DNA of 64,000 nt from Hyphomicrobiales bacterium (GCA_900473745.1 UCMW01000008.1:62001-126000), one strand, 5' to 3'. Positions 1-8,654 are shown, counted from the first letter of the stretch. Notes: generated from the sequence alone by a model not told the origin. Numbers and translations: made by a program.

Positions 1-459
1 ACCCAAACGGGCAACCTCCTACTGGACAAGGGCGAGCGCGACCTGTCCTGGCTGAACCGTGCCCATGGCGAGCAACTGGCCCTGTGCCGGGAATTGGAGG
101 AGATCGCCGACTCCTTGCCGGCAAGCATCAACCGTCAGAAATGCATCTATGCGGCCAAGGCACTGGGGCCCCTCATCAAGGGCATCCATCACTACGAGGA
201 AACCGTCCTCTTCCCTATGCTCCAGGCCAAGCCTGACGCGACCGAGACCCTCGGGCCTACGATCGAGCGGCTGAAATTCGAGCATTGCGAGGACGAGTGT
301 TTTGCCGAAGAGCTGACCGATGCGCTTCTGAAGCTCGGCTCCGGCGAAAGCGTCAACATGGAGGCCGTCGGCTACATGTTACGCGGCTTCTTCGAAGGCA
401 TGCGGCGACACATTGCTTTTGAAAGAGAGCATCTGCTTCAGGGGTTCATGGACCACTGA
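1..459 (+). CDS. Hemerythrin HHE-domain protein (5' truncated by window edge)
   Basis: The reading frame is open from base 1 to the TGA at 457-459, so the true start lies outside the window; a TTG at 94 is internal and is not needed. The 152 visible codons carry the spaced His/carboxylate pattern of hemerythrin-like cation-binding proteins: His22 (numbering from base 1), HHYEE at about 63-67, FEHCEDE around His95, and HIAFEREH around 137-144. Such four-helix bundles bind a non-haem diiron site and sense or buffer oxygen, NO or iron. Lying near hemN and fnrN it may belong to oxygen physiology, but that is inference. It converges on the PAS gene at 530. Confidence 0.75.
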   Translation, partial: TQTGNLLLDKGERDLSWLNRAHGEQLALCRELEEIADSLPASINRQKCIYAAKALGPLIKGIHHYEETVLFPMLQAKPDATETLGPTIERLKFEHCEDECFAEELTDALLKLGSGESVNMEAVGYMLRGFFEGMRRHIAFEREHLLQGFMDH

Positions 460-529
460 GAATCTGCAGGCGGGCCGGACAGCCTTCACAGCCCGCGCAG
501 CGCCGCCGTCACGCGACAGGTCTTCCGCC

Positions 530-1261
530 TCAGGCGGCGACATCCCCGAAGACGGTTTCCGGTTCACCGAGCGTCAGGATGGCACCGCTGATGCTGCCGT
601 CAGCGGCACGCAAGGGACTGAACCGTCCAGGCACGGTGCAAATCTCCATCTGAACCGACATTTTCGTTACGAAGGAGCCAGACCGACCGGCAAACGCCGA
701 ATCCAGAGCGTGGCGCAGGCTCTCGTCGCTGCCATCGCCAAGCCCGAGATCAAAGACGCTCCGCCCGATCAGTTCGATTTGCCGCTTGCCGAGCATGCCG
801 GCCATTGCCGTATTGGCAAAGAGGTAGCGGAAATCACTGGTGACGACTGCAACGCGCTCCGGCAGATTGTTGAGGATCGCCTCGTTCAACTGCTCGTCGT
901 CACCACCGAGATGCTGGTGATGCTCGCCGCGCGCCGGCACTTGCGTTTCCTGGATACGCTTCGGTCCGAAATAACGCTCGACCAGCAGCGACAGCATGGC
1001 TGCATGCCGCAATACGCAGGAGCGGTCGTCGGCATCTTCGCGCAGGAACTTGGTGAGAAGCCGCATCTGCAGATAGATATCGTCGAGATCGGAAGCGCGA
1101 TAGCTGATCAGCGCCGAGATGAGGGGATCGATTTCGCGGTCGAGAACCCGGACGAGTTGATCGTTTCCACTGCGAATGGCTTGATGCAACTGAACATTCT
1201 TCAACGAAACCGCTTCGAACATCGCGCGCAGATTCGAATCACGGAATTCGCCAAAAGACAT
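530..1261 (-). CDS. PAS-domain protein, putative sensor without output domain
   Basis: A 243-residue soluble protein. The first ~115 residues are predicted helical with no recognised family. Residues ~120-220 look like a PAS fold (NNLPERVAVV, then a segment with FANTAMAGMLG and LIGRSVFDL, then the terminal strands). No kinase, cyclase or DNA-binding domain follows, so it probably signals by protein contact. The start is ATG at 1261 because GAGG sits six bases upstream; an in-frame TTG at 1273 is less likely. A perfect 8-base inverted repeat lies just upstream (1281-1311). The ligand is unknown. PAS assignment is moderately secure; the role is not. Confidence 0.6.
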   Translation of the reverse strand: MSFGEFRDSNLRAMFEAVSLKNVQLHQAIRSGNDQLVRVLDREIDPLISALISYRASDLDDIYLQMRLLTKFLREDADDRSCVLRHAAMLSLLVERYFGPKRIQETQVPARGEHHQHLGGDDEQLNEAILNNLPERVAVVTSDFRYLFANTAMAGMLGKRQIELIGRSVFDLGLGDGSDESLRHALDSAFAGRSGSFVTKMSVQMEICTVPGRFSPLRAADGSISGAILTLGEPETVFGDVAA

Positions 1262-1280
1262 CAGCAACCTCAACCCTTAT

Positions 1281-1311
1281 AGTGTGACACAACAACCGAT
1301 AACGTCACACT
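1281..1311. promoter_or_regulatory. Inverted repeat upstream of the PAS gene
   Basis: AGTGTGAC at 1281-1288 and GTCACACT at 1304-1311 form a perfect 8-base inverted repeat with a 15-base spacer. On the minus strand the downstream arm abuts a TATAAG -10-like hexamer (1276-1281), so the repeat would lie over the -10/-35 region of the PAS gene and could be an operator. The GTGTGAC half-site does not match a regulator I can name. No other feature is visible in the rest of the 231-base gap 1262-1492. Confidence 0.4.
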
Positions 1312-1492
1312 CATTCGGGCGTCCGTAACATGAGGTTGCGTCACCTTCAATTGCTACGGGTGTCGGGCTGCGACTTAGCCCAAAAAATATCCGGCCTTCT
1401 GGATGAAGTGAAGGATGAAAAATAGGGATGAAAGCAGACAGGACGGCAGCGTCGCCGAGAACACCGAGATTTGGGAACGAAGCTTATGCGAA

Positions 1493-2422
1493 TCAGATCG
1501 TCCGCTTGATGTCCCAGCGGTCGTGATACCAGAGCCACTGTTCGGGATATTCCCGCACCCAGGCCTCGACCTTGTCATTCAGCATCTGCGCCGTCGCATT
1601 GACGTCGATCTGCCCCTTGTCGTTGCGCGGCAGCGTGACCTGCGGCTCGATTTCCAGCCGGAAGCGATTTCCGGGCAACCGGATGCAGCGGGCGGGATAG
1701 ACCTCGCAGTCGAACTGGCGTGCGAGCTTGGCGAGCAGCGGATTGGTCCTGACGGGATTGTTGAAGAATTGCGTCTCCAAGCCCTTCTTGAATTTCTGGT
1801 CGACCAGCACACCGACGCCGCCGCCCTGCTCCAACTGGCGCGCCAGCGCAAACGACGATCCCGCATGCGATGGCACGAGGTTGCCCATGCGCTTGCGGCG
1901 GAATTCGAAGACCTTCTCGGCGATATAGGGATTATTCGGCGGCCGGAAGAGGACTGTGACGAACAGCCCGAAGGCGGCACCCGCGACCGGCAAAAGCTCG
2001 AAATTGGCGGTGTGCCCGGTAAAGACGATGAAGGGACGCGGGTTATCCCGCAGGTCGAGAAACTGCTCGACGCCCGACACCTCTACCCTGCCCTCGCCGG
2101 GCTTTTCCGGATTGTAGTCGAACAGCTTGTCGAGGAAGACATATTCGGCCGCGAGTCGGCCCATATGGCCCCAACTCGCCAGCGCAATGGTCTCGCGCTC
2201 TTCTTCCGATTTTTCCGGGAAGGCATTGCGCAGATTGACCTGCATAAGCCTGTGCCGGCTCGTCTTCGGACCGAGCCAGCGCATTAGCCGGTCGGCAAAG
2301 TTGATCGCGGCATCCGCTGGAAAGATCTTGAGCGCCGTCAGGAAGCCAAACGCGATCTGGGCCACGGACCAGTGATAGAATTTGCGCAGCGCCAGAACGA
2401 TGCGGGTGACGAGCATCCGCAC
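1493..2422 (-). CDS. lpxXL: Very-long-chain lipid A acyltransferase LpxXL
   Basis: A 309-residue member of the LpxL/HtrB lysophospholipid-acyltransferase family. It has an N-terminal hydrophobic anchor (about residues 9-35), the catalytic H-X4-E motif as HTANFE at 137-142, and the downstream blocks FRPPNNPYI and VGVLVDQKF seen in LpxL-type enzymes. In rhizobia LpxXL transfers 27-hydroxyoctacosanoate from AcpXL to the 2' acyl chain of lipid A at the inner face of the inner membrane. It is the last gene of the acpXL operon, four bases after adh2XL, and this context separates it from ordinary LpxL. Confidence 0.9.
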   Translation of the reverse strand: MRMLVTRIVLALRKFYHWSVAQIAFGFLTALKIFPADAAINFADRLMRWLGPKTSRHRLMQVNLRNAFPEKSEEERETIALASWGHMGRLAAEYVFLDKLFDYNPEKPGEGRVEVSGVEQFLDLRDNPRPFIVFTGHTANFELLPVAGAAFGLFVTVLFRPPNNPYIAEKVFEFRRKRMGNLVPSHAGSSFALARQLEQGGGVGVLVDQKFKKGLETQFFNNPVRTNPLLAKLARQFDCEVYPARCIRLPGNRFRLEIEPQVTLPRNDKGQIDVNATAQMLNDKVEAWVREYPEQWLWYHDRWDIKRTI

Positions 2423-2426
2423 GCGA

Positions 2427-3455
2427 TCAATCCATCTTCAGGATGATCTTGCCGAAGACCTGGCGGCCTTCCATGCGGGCAAGCGCCTTGTCGATATCGT
2501 CGAAGGAGACCTGCGTGTCGATGACCGGATGCACGAGGCCGCGCGCCATTTTCTGCATGGCGTCCGCCATGTTCTCCATCCGGCAGCCGAAAGACCCGAA
2601 AAGCTTCAGCTGCTGCTGGAAGAGCATCATCAGGTTCACGTCGGTCGACACGCCGGAAGTCGACCCGCAGGTAACCAGACGACCTCCGCGCTTCAGGCAG
2701 AACATCGAGGCCGCGAACGTGTCCTTGCCGACATGTTCGAAGACGACGTCGACGCCCTTCTTTTTCGTGAGCTTCCGCACCACGCCTTCGAAGCGATTGG
2801 TGCGGTAGTTGATGACGTGATCGGCGCCGAGCGCCTTGGCCGGCTCGATCTTGTCGTCGGAACCGACGGTGGTGATGACCGTGCAGCCGATCTTCTTGGC
2901 AAGCTGGATCGCCGCCGTGCCAATGCCTGAACCGCCGGCATGGATGAGGATGGTTTCACCCGGCTGGAGCTTCGCATTGTCGAAGAGCATATGCTCGACG
3001 GTGCCGAAGGTGACAGGCGCAAGGGCCGCACCGATGGCATCCACACCCGGAGGAGCAGGCACAAGCAGGCGGGCCGGAAGATTGATCTTCTCCTGGGCGA
3101 AACCATCAAGATGGAAGCCATGAACGCCGGAGACGTTTTCGCAAAGATTGTCGCGTCCTTCACGGCAGGGCTTGCAGAGCCCGCAGGTGCGCGCGCCGTA
3201 AACGGCAGCCAGCTGACCCGGCAGGATATTGCCGACGCCGGGACCGATCGCCTCGACGACACCGGAGGCTTCCGCACCGATGACGAGCGGCATCTTGCGC
3301 TTGGCAAACGCCATGCCGCGCCAGCCCCAGACGTCGATATGGTTGAGCGCGACGGCCTTGACGCGCAGCGTGACTTCGCCGGGGCCTGGAGCATCCGGCT
3401 CCGGCAGATCGACGATCTCGAGCTTGCGGTCTTCGACGAGTTGCAATGCGCGCAT
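2427..3455 (-). CDS. adh2XL: Zinc-binding MDR alcohol dehydrogenase of the VLCFA operon
   Basis: A 342-residue medium-chain dehydrogenase/reductase. The structural zinc lobe is complete with Cys91, Cys94, Cys97 and Cys105. The nucleotide-binding fold carries AGGSGIG at 173-179. In the position of the catalytic zinc ligands there is LNHIDVW (36-42), with Asn rather than Cys, so catalytic zinc chemistry may differ from classical ADH and resemble quinone-oxidoreductase-like members. Homologues are constant in rhizobial acpXL-lpxXL operons, where they are thought to act as an enoyl-type reductase or to install the omega-1 oxygen; the reaction is not established. It lies four bases upstream of lpxXL. 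Confidence 0.85.
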   Translation of the reverse strand: MRALQLVEDRKLEIVDLPEPDAPGPGEVTLRVKAVALNHIDVWGWRGMAFAKRKMPLVIGAEASGVVEAIGPGVGNILPGQLAAVYGARTCGLCKPCREGRDNLCENVSGVHGFHLDGFAQEKINLPARLLVPAPPGVDAIGAALAPVTFGTVEHMLFDNAKLQPGETILIHAGGSGIGTAAIQLAKKIGCTVITTVGSDDKIEPAKALGADHVINYRTNRFEGVVRKLTKKKGVDVVFEHVGKDTFAASMFCLKRGGRLVTCGSTSGVSTDVNLMMLFQQQLKLFGSFGCRMENMADAMQKMARGLVHPVIDTQVSFDDIDKALARMEGRQVFGKIILKMD

Positions 3456-3569
3456 GACATGTTTCCTTCAGGGCGTATGGGGCGGATGAGGCGTCGTCAC
3501 GCTCCCATCATCTGCTCGGGCATGTCCCGGGCATCTGCCGACCTTCGTTGTTCTTGCGAGGTTCGTGGC

Positions 3570-3590
3570 TCCTCGGCTGGGAGCCGAGGA
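3570..3590. repeat. REP-like short palindrome between fabF1XL and adh2XL
   Basis: TCCTCGGCT at 3570-3578 and AGCCGAGGA at 3582-3590 form a perfect 9-base stem with a GGG loop, followed by TGACG. It lies in the 162-base gap between two genes of one operon. The shape, a CCTCGG palindrome followed by ATGACG, resembles abundant intergenic palindromes of Rhizobiales. In the transcript it could stabilise upstream mRNA or tune expression of adh2XL-lpxXL. Only one copy is seen in this window, so repeat status is inferred from its shape. Confidence 0.45.
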
Positions 3591-3617
3591 TGACGTCCCG
3601 AATTGTTGGCGCAGGCC

Positions 3618-4907
3618 TTAGACCGGTTCCCGCGTCATGACAAGGCTGGCGTTCTGGCCGCCGAAGCCGAAAGAGTTGGAGAGGACCGCTGAAACCGAGG
3701 CCTCCCGCTTCACGTTCGGCACCACATCGAGCACGATCGACGGATCGGGGTTGGTGTGGTTGATGGTCGGTGGGAGCGTGCCGGTCAGCATGGTCTGGAC
3801 CGAGAAGACGGCCTCGACAGCACCAGCGGCCGTCAGGGTGTGGCCGATCATCGACTTGTTCGATGAGGCCGGAATGGCGTCCTTCAACCGGTCACCGAAG
3901 ACGGACAGCATTGCGCCATATTCCATCTTGTCGTTCTCGGGCGTCGATGTGCCGTGGGCATTGATGTAGCCGATCGCATCCTCGGACAGGCCTGCATCCG
4001 CAAGTGCTGCCTTGATCGTCGCAATCGCAGGACCGCCATCCGGCGAGGAGCGCGTGCGGTGGAAATGATCAGCCTTTTCGCCACAGCCCTTGATGATGCC
4101 GAGTACCTTGGCGCCACGGGCAATCGCCGATTCCAGCGATTCCAAGACGAGCGTTGCCGCACCCTCGGCGATGACGAAGCCGTCGCGTTCCTTGCTGAAG
4201 GGCTTGGATGCCTTTTCCGGCGGATCGTTCTGCGTGGATAGCGCAGACAAGAGTGAGAAGCGGATCACGGCTTCCGGACTGATCGAGCCGTCGGTTGCAA
4301 CCGTCAGCGCCCGCTCGGTGCGGCCCTGGCGGATCGCCTCGACTCCGAGCTGGATGGCCGTGGCGCCGGACGCACAGGCCGTCGACAGCGTCACCGGCAG
4401 GCCGCGCGTGCCGAACTTGTCGGAAAGTCGCTCGGAGATCGAGCCGAATTGGACGGCTTCGAGGAAGACCGGATCCGGCTTTTCGCGCATGGCGGCGAGA
4501 AAGCGGTCATAGGCGTCGCCCGGCTGGGTCGAGGCCGGCGCGCGCTCGGCCAGTGCGAAACGGTCATGCCACTCCGGCTCGACCGGCGGCGCGGCCAGAA
4601 ACAGCGGGCCGTTGAAATCGCCGTTGATGCCGGCCTGGGCGAGCGCCTCGATGGTCGTCTCGCGGGCCAGCGCATAGGAGCGCTCGACGGCATTGTTGGC
4701 GGGCACGGCAATGAAATCCACCGTGCCACCAATGCGGGTCGACATGCCCTCGGTGTCGAAGCGCTTGATGTAGTGGATACCGGACTGGCCTGATGTCAGC
4801 TTCGACCAGTTGTCGGAAAGGCCCTGGCCGAGCGAGGTGATGACGCCCATGCCGGTGACGGCAATGATCGGGCGGCCGAGATGATCCTTGAAGCGGCTGT
4901 CGGTCAT
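3618..4907 (-). CDS. fabF1XL: Beta-ketoacyl-ACP synthase FabF1XL (catalytic KAS)
   Basis: A 429-residue KAS II-type condensing enzyme with an intact triad: Cys178 in STACASGATA, His318 in AHGTST and His356 in MIGHTLTAAG, plus the C-terminal NSFGFGGQNA block. It elongates acyl chains on AcpXL towards C28 for lipid A. The start is ATG at 4907, chosen because AAGGAT lies at SD distance; the frame stays open upstream but only inside fabF2XL. It follows fabF2XL by 13 bases and is probably cotranscribed and partnered with that degenerate KAS. Confidence 0.9.
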   Translation of the reverse strand: MTDSRFKDHLGRPIIAVTGMGVITSLGQGLSDNWSKLTSGQSGIHYIKRFDTEGMSTRIGGTVDFIAVPANNAVERSYALARETTIEALAQAGINGDFNGPLFLAAPPVEPEWHDRFALAERAPASTQPGDAYDRFLAAMREKPDPVFLEAVQFGSISERLSDKFGTRGLPVTLSTACASGATAIQLGVEAIRQGRTERALTVATDGSISPEAVIRFSLLSALSTQNDPPEKASKPFSKERDGFVIAEGAATLVLESLESAIARGAKVLGIIKGCGEKADHFHRTRSSPDGGPAIATIKAALADAGLSEDAIGYINAHGTSTPENDKMEYGAMLSVFGDRLKDAIPASSNKSMIGHTLTAAGAVEAVFSVQTMLTGTLPPTINHTNPDPSIVLDVVPNVKREASVSAVLSNSFGFGGQNASLVMTREPV

Positions 4908-4920
4908 GGACCTATCCTTC

Positions 4921-6126
4921 TCACGCATTCGCCGAGAGCACGGCGAGGCCTTCGCCCCGCACATAGCCGACGGTGGAGATAATGGCATGTTTGGCCGGTC
5001 CGGCCTGAGCGGCTTCGGTCGCCGGATCGAAGGCGGGCACCATGGCGCCGGCGTCGATGGCAAGCGCTGCGAGCGCCAGACCCGCCGGGAACTGCGCTTC
5101 GACCGAATGACCGATCGAACCGGCATAGCCACGCACCGGCATGCCGGCAAAACGTTCCGTAAGGTGAGCCTTCTCACGTTGCGTCAGCTCGGCAAGACCG
5201 GAGGCGCCCGAGAAGACGACGGTATCGGCAGCGGACAGAGAAGCGGCTTCCGGCACCATTTGGCCGAGACGCGTTTCGAGTTTGCCCTCGTCGCGATTGC
5301 CGCGATCACCTTCGACGGCATCGAGCACGGCATAGATATGCGCGCCACGGGCTTCGGCATGCTCGCGCGATTCGAGCACCAGGAAAGCGCCGACCGTGCC
5401 GAGGATCATGCCGCCGCCGGACGAGCCGTCACGCGACCAGAGTGGCTGCCATGGGCCGGTCTGATGGGCGCGGATGCCCTCGACCAGAAGCAGGATGTCA
5501 GGGCGCTCGGAAACAAAGGCGCCGCCGACGAGCGTGTGCGTCGACTGGCCAGCCTTGATCCGGGCGAAAGCCGTGGCAATCGCCGAGATACCGGCAGCCT
5601 CTTCGCCCATGAAGGTACGCGAGGAACCGGTGACCTTGTGCACGATCGAGATGTTGCCGGCGAGCAGGTTGGAGAGCTGGGCCAGGAACAGCGTCGGGCG
5701 AAGCTCGGTCTTCAGCTTCTCGATCAGGAACTTTTCGCGGTCGTTGCGCTTCAGCGCCTCGTCGACAATCAGGCTGTCGACGGCAATGTCACGCTCGCCA
5801 CCACCGGCCGCCACGATCAGGTCCATGGTCCCGCAGGCGTCCGCATCGTCCTTCATGCCGGCATCGTCGAGCGCGAGGCCTGCTGCAAAGACGCCGAGAC
5901 GCTGCCAGTTTTCCATCTGGCGCTGATCACCGCGCTTGGCGATCTGCTGCGACCAGTCGATCTCCGGCAGCTTGTGCACGACGTAAGGCTTGAACTTTTC
6001 GGTCTCGAGAACCGGCTCCGGTGCTGTCTTGGCAGACAGCAGCGCGACATGCGCTTCCTTGCCGGTACCGTGGCAGGTGACGATCCCGACGCCGGTGATC
6101 ACCACATCATTCGGTTGTTTGACCAT
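4921..6126 (-). CDS. fabF2XL: KAS homologue FabF2XL with degenerate active site
   Basis: A 401-residue thiolase-fold KAS relative. By eye alignment to FabF1XL the nucleophile region reads MGEEAAGI (173-180), placing Glu176 where Cys should be. The first His motif (AHGT) is replaced by SGASG (306-310), while the second His (SIGHS, His340) is kept. It therefore probably cannot condense alone and may act like the KS-beta/chain-length factor of type II polyketide synthases, where Cys is Gln, in a heterodimer with FabF1XL. The start is ATG 6126 with GAGAGG upstream. The assignment within the operon is secure; the chain-length-factor role is inference. Confidence 0.85.
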   Translation of the reverse strand: MVKQPNDVVITGVGIVTCHGTGKEAHVALLSAKTAPEPVLETEKFKPYVVHKLPEIDWSQQIAKRGDQRQMENWQRLGVFAAGLALDDAGMKDDADACGTMDLIVAAGGGERDIAVDSLIVDEALKRNDREKFLIEKLKTELRPTLFLAQLSNLLAGNISIVHKVTGSSRTFMGEEAAGISAIATAFARIKAGQSTHTLVGGAFVSERPDILLLVEGIRAHQTGPWQPLWSRDGSSGGGMILGTVGAFLVLESREHAEARGAHIYAVLDAVEGDRGNRDEGKLETRLGQMVPEAASLSAADTVVFSGASGLAELTQREKAHLTERFAGMPVRGYAGSIGHSVEAQFPAGLALAALAIDAGAMVPAFDPATEAAQAGPAKHAIISTVGYVRGEGLAVLSANA

Positions 6127-6228
6127 ATGCAATCCTCTCGCCGGCAGGCTGGCCGACGTAAAATGCGGGTTTTCCCGAATAAGGCCCCAAGGTCAATAGC
6201 AGATTGAGCGCTTGCGGCCGAATGCGCC

Positions 6229-6702
6229 TTAAGCCTGGGACGCCATGGCGGCGATCAGGCCGACTTCCTCGGCACGCTTGCGCACGATCGGGGCGAGCGG
6301 CACTTCGGAGAAGGGCATGGTGCGCAGCTTCAACTGTGCGTCGCAGACCTTCTTGCCGTCACTGGTGATCTTCGCCTTGGTGACGGCAAAGCCGGATCCG
6401 TCGTGTTCGAGCACAGCCTCGATGTCGAGCACGGCGCCCGGTTCGACGAAGGTACGCATCTTCGCGCCATCGACCGACATCAGGAAGGGCATGGCTTCGA
6501 AGTCCTTGACCGCGAGCAGCAGCATGCCGGAGGCTTGCGCCATGGTCTCGATCAAGAGTACGCCGGGCACGAGCGGCATGCCGGGGAAATGCCCTTCGAA
6601 AACGGGGCTCTCCATCGGCACGGTCGAGGTGGCCTTCAAACGACCAAGGCCGAGATCCACGCTCTCGACCTTGTCAATCATCTGGAAATATTCAAGCAGC
6701 AT
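6229..6702 (-). CDS. fabZXL: 3-hydroxyacyl-ACP dehydratase FabZXL
   Basis: A 157-residue hot-dog-fold dehydratase. The FabZ signature is complete: GHFPGMPLVPGVL with catalytic His38, and Glu52 in IETMAQASG. It would dehydrate 3-hydroxyacyl-AcpXL during elongation of the C28 chain. It is slightly longer than housekeeping FabZ, with an extra C-terminal helix (VRKRAEEVGLIAAMASQA). It is second in the operon, 27 bases after acpXL. The 102-base gap to fabF2XL shows no clear terminator. Confidence 0.88.
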   Translation of the reverse strand: MLLEYFQMIDKVESVDLGLGRLKATSTVPMESPVFEGHFPGMPLVPGVLLIETMAQASGMLLLAVKDFEAMPFLMSVDGAKMRTFVEPGAVLDIEAVLEHDGSGFAVTKAKITSDGKKVCDAQLKLRTMPFSEVPLAPIVRKRAEEVGLIAAMASQA

Positions 6703-6729
6703 GACGATGTCCGCTCCTTTGGAGACGGA

Positions 6730-7008
6730 TCAGGCCTTGGCGGCGCGAAGTTCGTCGATCTTGGCGCAGAGGTTCTTCAGGACGAAGTATTCCTCGGTCG
6801 AGACCTTGCCTTCGTTGACTTCCTGCGTCCACTGCTCGAGCGGGATCTTGATGCCGAATTCCTTGTCGATCGCAAAGACGATGTCGAGGAAGTCCAGGCT
6901 GTCGATGCCGAGGTCATCGATCGTGTGGCTTTCCGGCGTAATCGTCTCGCGATCGATTTCGCTGGTCTCTGCGATGATGTCGGCAACTTTGTCGAATGTA
7001 GCGGTCAC
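6730..7008 (-). CDS. acpXL: Specialised acyl carrier protein AcpXL
   Basis: A 92-residue acidic acyl carrier protein with the phosphopantetheine attachment motif GIDSLDFLD (Ser37). It carries the growing very-long-chain acyl group that LpxXL moves to lipid A; AcpXL is diagnostic of Rhizobiales. The start is GTG at 7008, set by GAGG seven bases upstream, and the protein then begins [19 protein letters not shown] as in known AcpXL. It is the first gene of the operon; the 105-base gap 7009-7113 should hold the operon promoter, though I cannot fix its -10/-35 with confidence. Confidence 0.93.
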
Positions 7009-7113
7009 GCCAGTACCTCATATGTCTCAAATTCTGGGTTCCACATAAGGAAACCAGCGTGAAATGCCAATGGTGCTTTTGTATTGCCGCGAAATTTGCA
7101 GTCGTAGTGTTGC

Positions 7114-8463
7114 CTAAACAGCAATCGAATGGCGTCCCTTGCCGGTCGATAGATAGCTGTCGAAAACGGCGGCGATGGTGCGTGCGAAGGGCCGACCGGC
7201 ATCCGTGATGACAAAGCGGTCGTCTTCGATCAGAGAGATCCGATCCTGGTTGGACTGGGCGAACGCTCGCGCTTCCGCAACGATGGCATCGACTGCATTG
7301 CCGAATTCGGACCTGAGGTCCGGGAAGGAGACGGCGAAGCGGCACATGATCTCCTCTATCACCCGGCGGCGCAGCTTGTCGTCCTGGCTCACCTCGACAC
7401 CGCGGACCGCCGCGAGCCCGCCGGCCTCCGCCATGCGCTGGTATTCGCCGGTCGCGGGCATGTTCTGCACATAGCCCTGCGGCAATTGTCCGATCGAGGA
7501 TGCGCCGAGGCCGATCAGGACTTCTGCCGCGTCGTCAGTATACCCTTGGAAATTCCGACGCAGACGCCCTTCTCTGGCCGCAATCGCCATGCTGTCGGTC
7601 GGGAGCGCGAAGTGATCGATGCCGACAGGCTCGTAACCCGCCTCGACCAACATGGAAGCGGCAAGGTTCATCTGGGCGAAGCGTTCCTCGAGGCCGGGCA
7701 ACACGTCTTCCCTGATCATCGTCTGGTGCTTCTTCATCCACGGCACATGGGCGTAACCGAAGAGCGCGATGCGATCCGGCGCCAGTGACAGGATATCCTT
7801 CACGGTTTCCGCCACGGTCGCCTCCGTCTGGTGCGGCAGACCATAGAGAATGTCGCAATTGACCGAATGCACGCCGCGGGCCCGGACAGCCTCGACCACC
7901 GATTTCGTTTGCTCGAAGGTTTGGATCCGGTTGATCGCCTTCTGCACCTCTGGGTGGAAGTCCTGAACGCCGAGGCTGGCGCGGGTCATGCCGATGGCGG
8001 CGAGCGCATCATAGCGTGGCTCGTCGAGATCATTGGGATCCATCTCGACGCTGATTTCGACGTCGTCGGCGAAACGGAAGGCCGCACGCAGCGCCGCCAT
8101 CAAGGTGATCATGTCGTCGGGACACAGCATTGTGGGAGATCCGCCGCCTAAATGCACGGCCGTGACGGCTGCATCGCGGCTGACCAACGCGCCAACGGCA
8201 GAGATCTCCTTCTTCAATGATTCCAGATAGATCGAGATGGGTTCGTATTTCAGTGTATGCTTGGTGTGGCAGGCACAGAACCAGCAGAGCCGGTCGCAAT
8301 AGGGGATGTGGAGATAGAGCGAGATCCGCTCCTTGGCCGTGATTGCTCGGAGCCAATGCGCATATTTGCCGCGGTCGACGCCCTCGTGAAAATGTGGAGC
8401 AGTCGGATAGCTCGTATAGCGTGGGACAGCTCCAGAGTATTTGGCCAGGAGGGAGTTTTGCAT
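7114..8463 (-). CDS. hemN: Oxygen-independent coproporphyrinogen III dehydrogenase
   Basis: A 449-residue radical SAM enzyme that decarboxylates coproporphyrinogen III to protoporphyrinogen IX without O2. The HemN-specific cluster motif is present as YCDRLCWFCAC: Cys56-X3-Cys60-X2-Cys63 for the 4Fe-4S cluster, plus Cys65. The N-terminal SGAVPRYTSYPTAPHFH block is typical of HemN and separates it from HemW. The start is ATG 8463; the frame extends 13 codons upstream, with only a weak SD for either choice. It is divergent from fnrN across an anaerobox at 8530-8543, as in other rhizobia where FnrN activates hemN when oxygen is low. Confidence 0.92.
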   Translation of the reverse strand: MQNSLLAKYSGAVPRYTSYPTAPHFHEGVDRGKYAHWLRAITAKERISLYLHIPYCDRLCWFCACHTKHTLKYEPISIYLESLKKEISAVGALVSRDAAVTAVHLGGGSPTMLCPDDMITLMAALRAAFRFADDVEISVEMDPNDLDEPRYDALAAIGMTRASLGVQDFHPEVQKAINRIQTFEQTKSVVEAVRARGVHSVNCDILYGLPHQTEATVAETVKDILSLAPDRIALFGYAHVPWMKKHQTMIREDVLPGLEERFAQMNLAASMLVEAGYEPVGIDHFALPTDSMAIAAREGRLRRNFQGYTDDAAEVLIGLGASSIGQLPQGYVQNMPATGEYQRMAEAGGLAAVRGVEVSQDDKLRRRVIEEIMCRFAVSFPDLRSEFGNAVDAIVAEARAFAQSNQDRISLIEDDRFVITDAGRPFARTIAAVFDSYLSTGKGRHSIAV

Positions 8464-8529
8464 GATCTTGCGCTGCCTTGAAATGTATCGAGCTACGACC
8501 AAAGATAGCGCGAGCCAAAGATGCGGCCT

Positions 8530-8543
8530 TTGACTTCGATCAA
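8530..8543. promoter_or_regulatory. FNR/FixK-type anaerobox between hemN and fnrN
   Basis: TTGAC-TTCG-ATCAA matches the FNR/FixK consensus TTGAT-N4-ATCAA in nine of ten defined positions and is a near-perfect dyad. Its centre (8536/8537) lies about 73 bases from the hemN start and about 118 bases from the fnrN start. It could activate hemN and autoregulate fnrN, as described for rhizobial fnrN loci. This is the only such box I noticed in the window. Confidence 0.8.
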
Positions 8544-8654
8544 TTTGCTGATAGATTAATCACGTAGAGTTTATCGAAACTCAGAGGCCCGAAATGGGCC
8601 GCCGACCGGACGCTGCGGGCTGCAGCCGAACCGCGTCAACGGGATGGCAAGACC

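Noticed and set aside
413-2287. Plus-strand frames of about 290 codons over the PAS and lpxXL genes
   Set aside because: Antisense shadows; minus-strand genes have family motifs and SDs.
4888-6207. 439-codon frame antisense to fabF2XL
   Set aside because: The opposing KAS gene is clearly conserved; the antisense product has no domain or SD.
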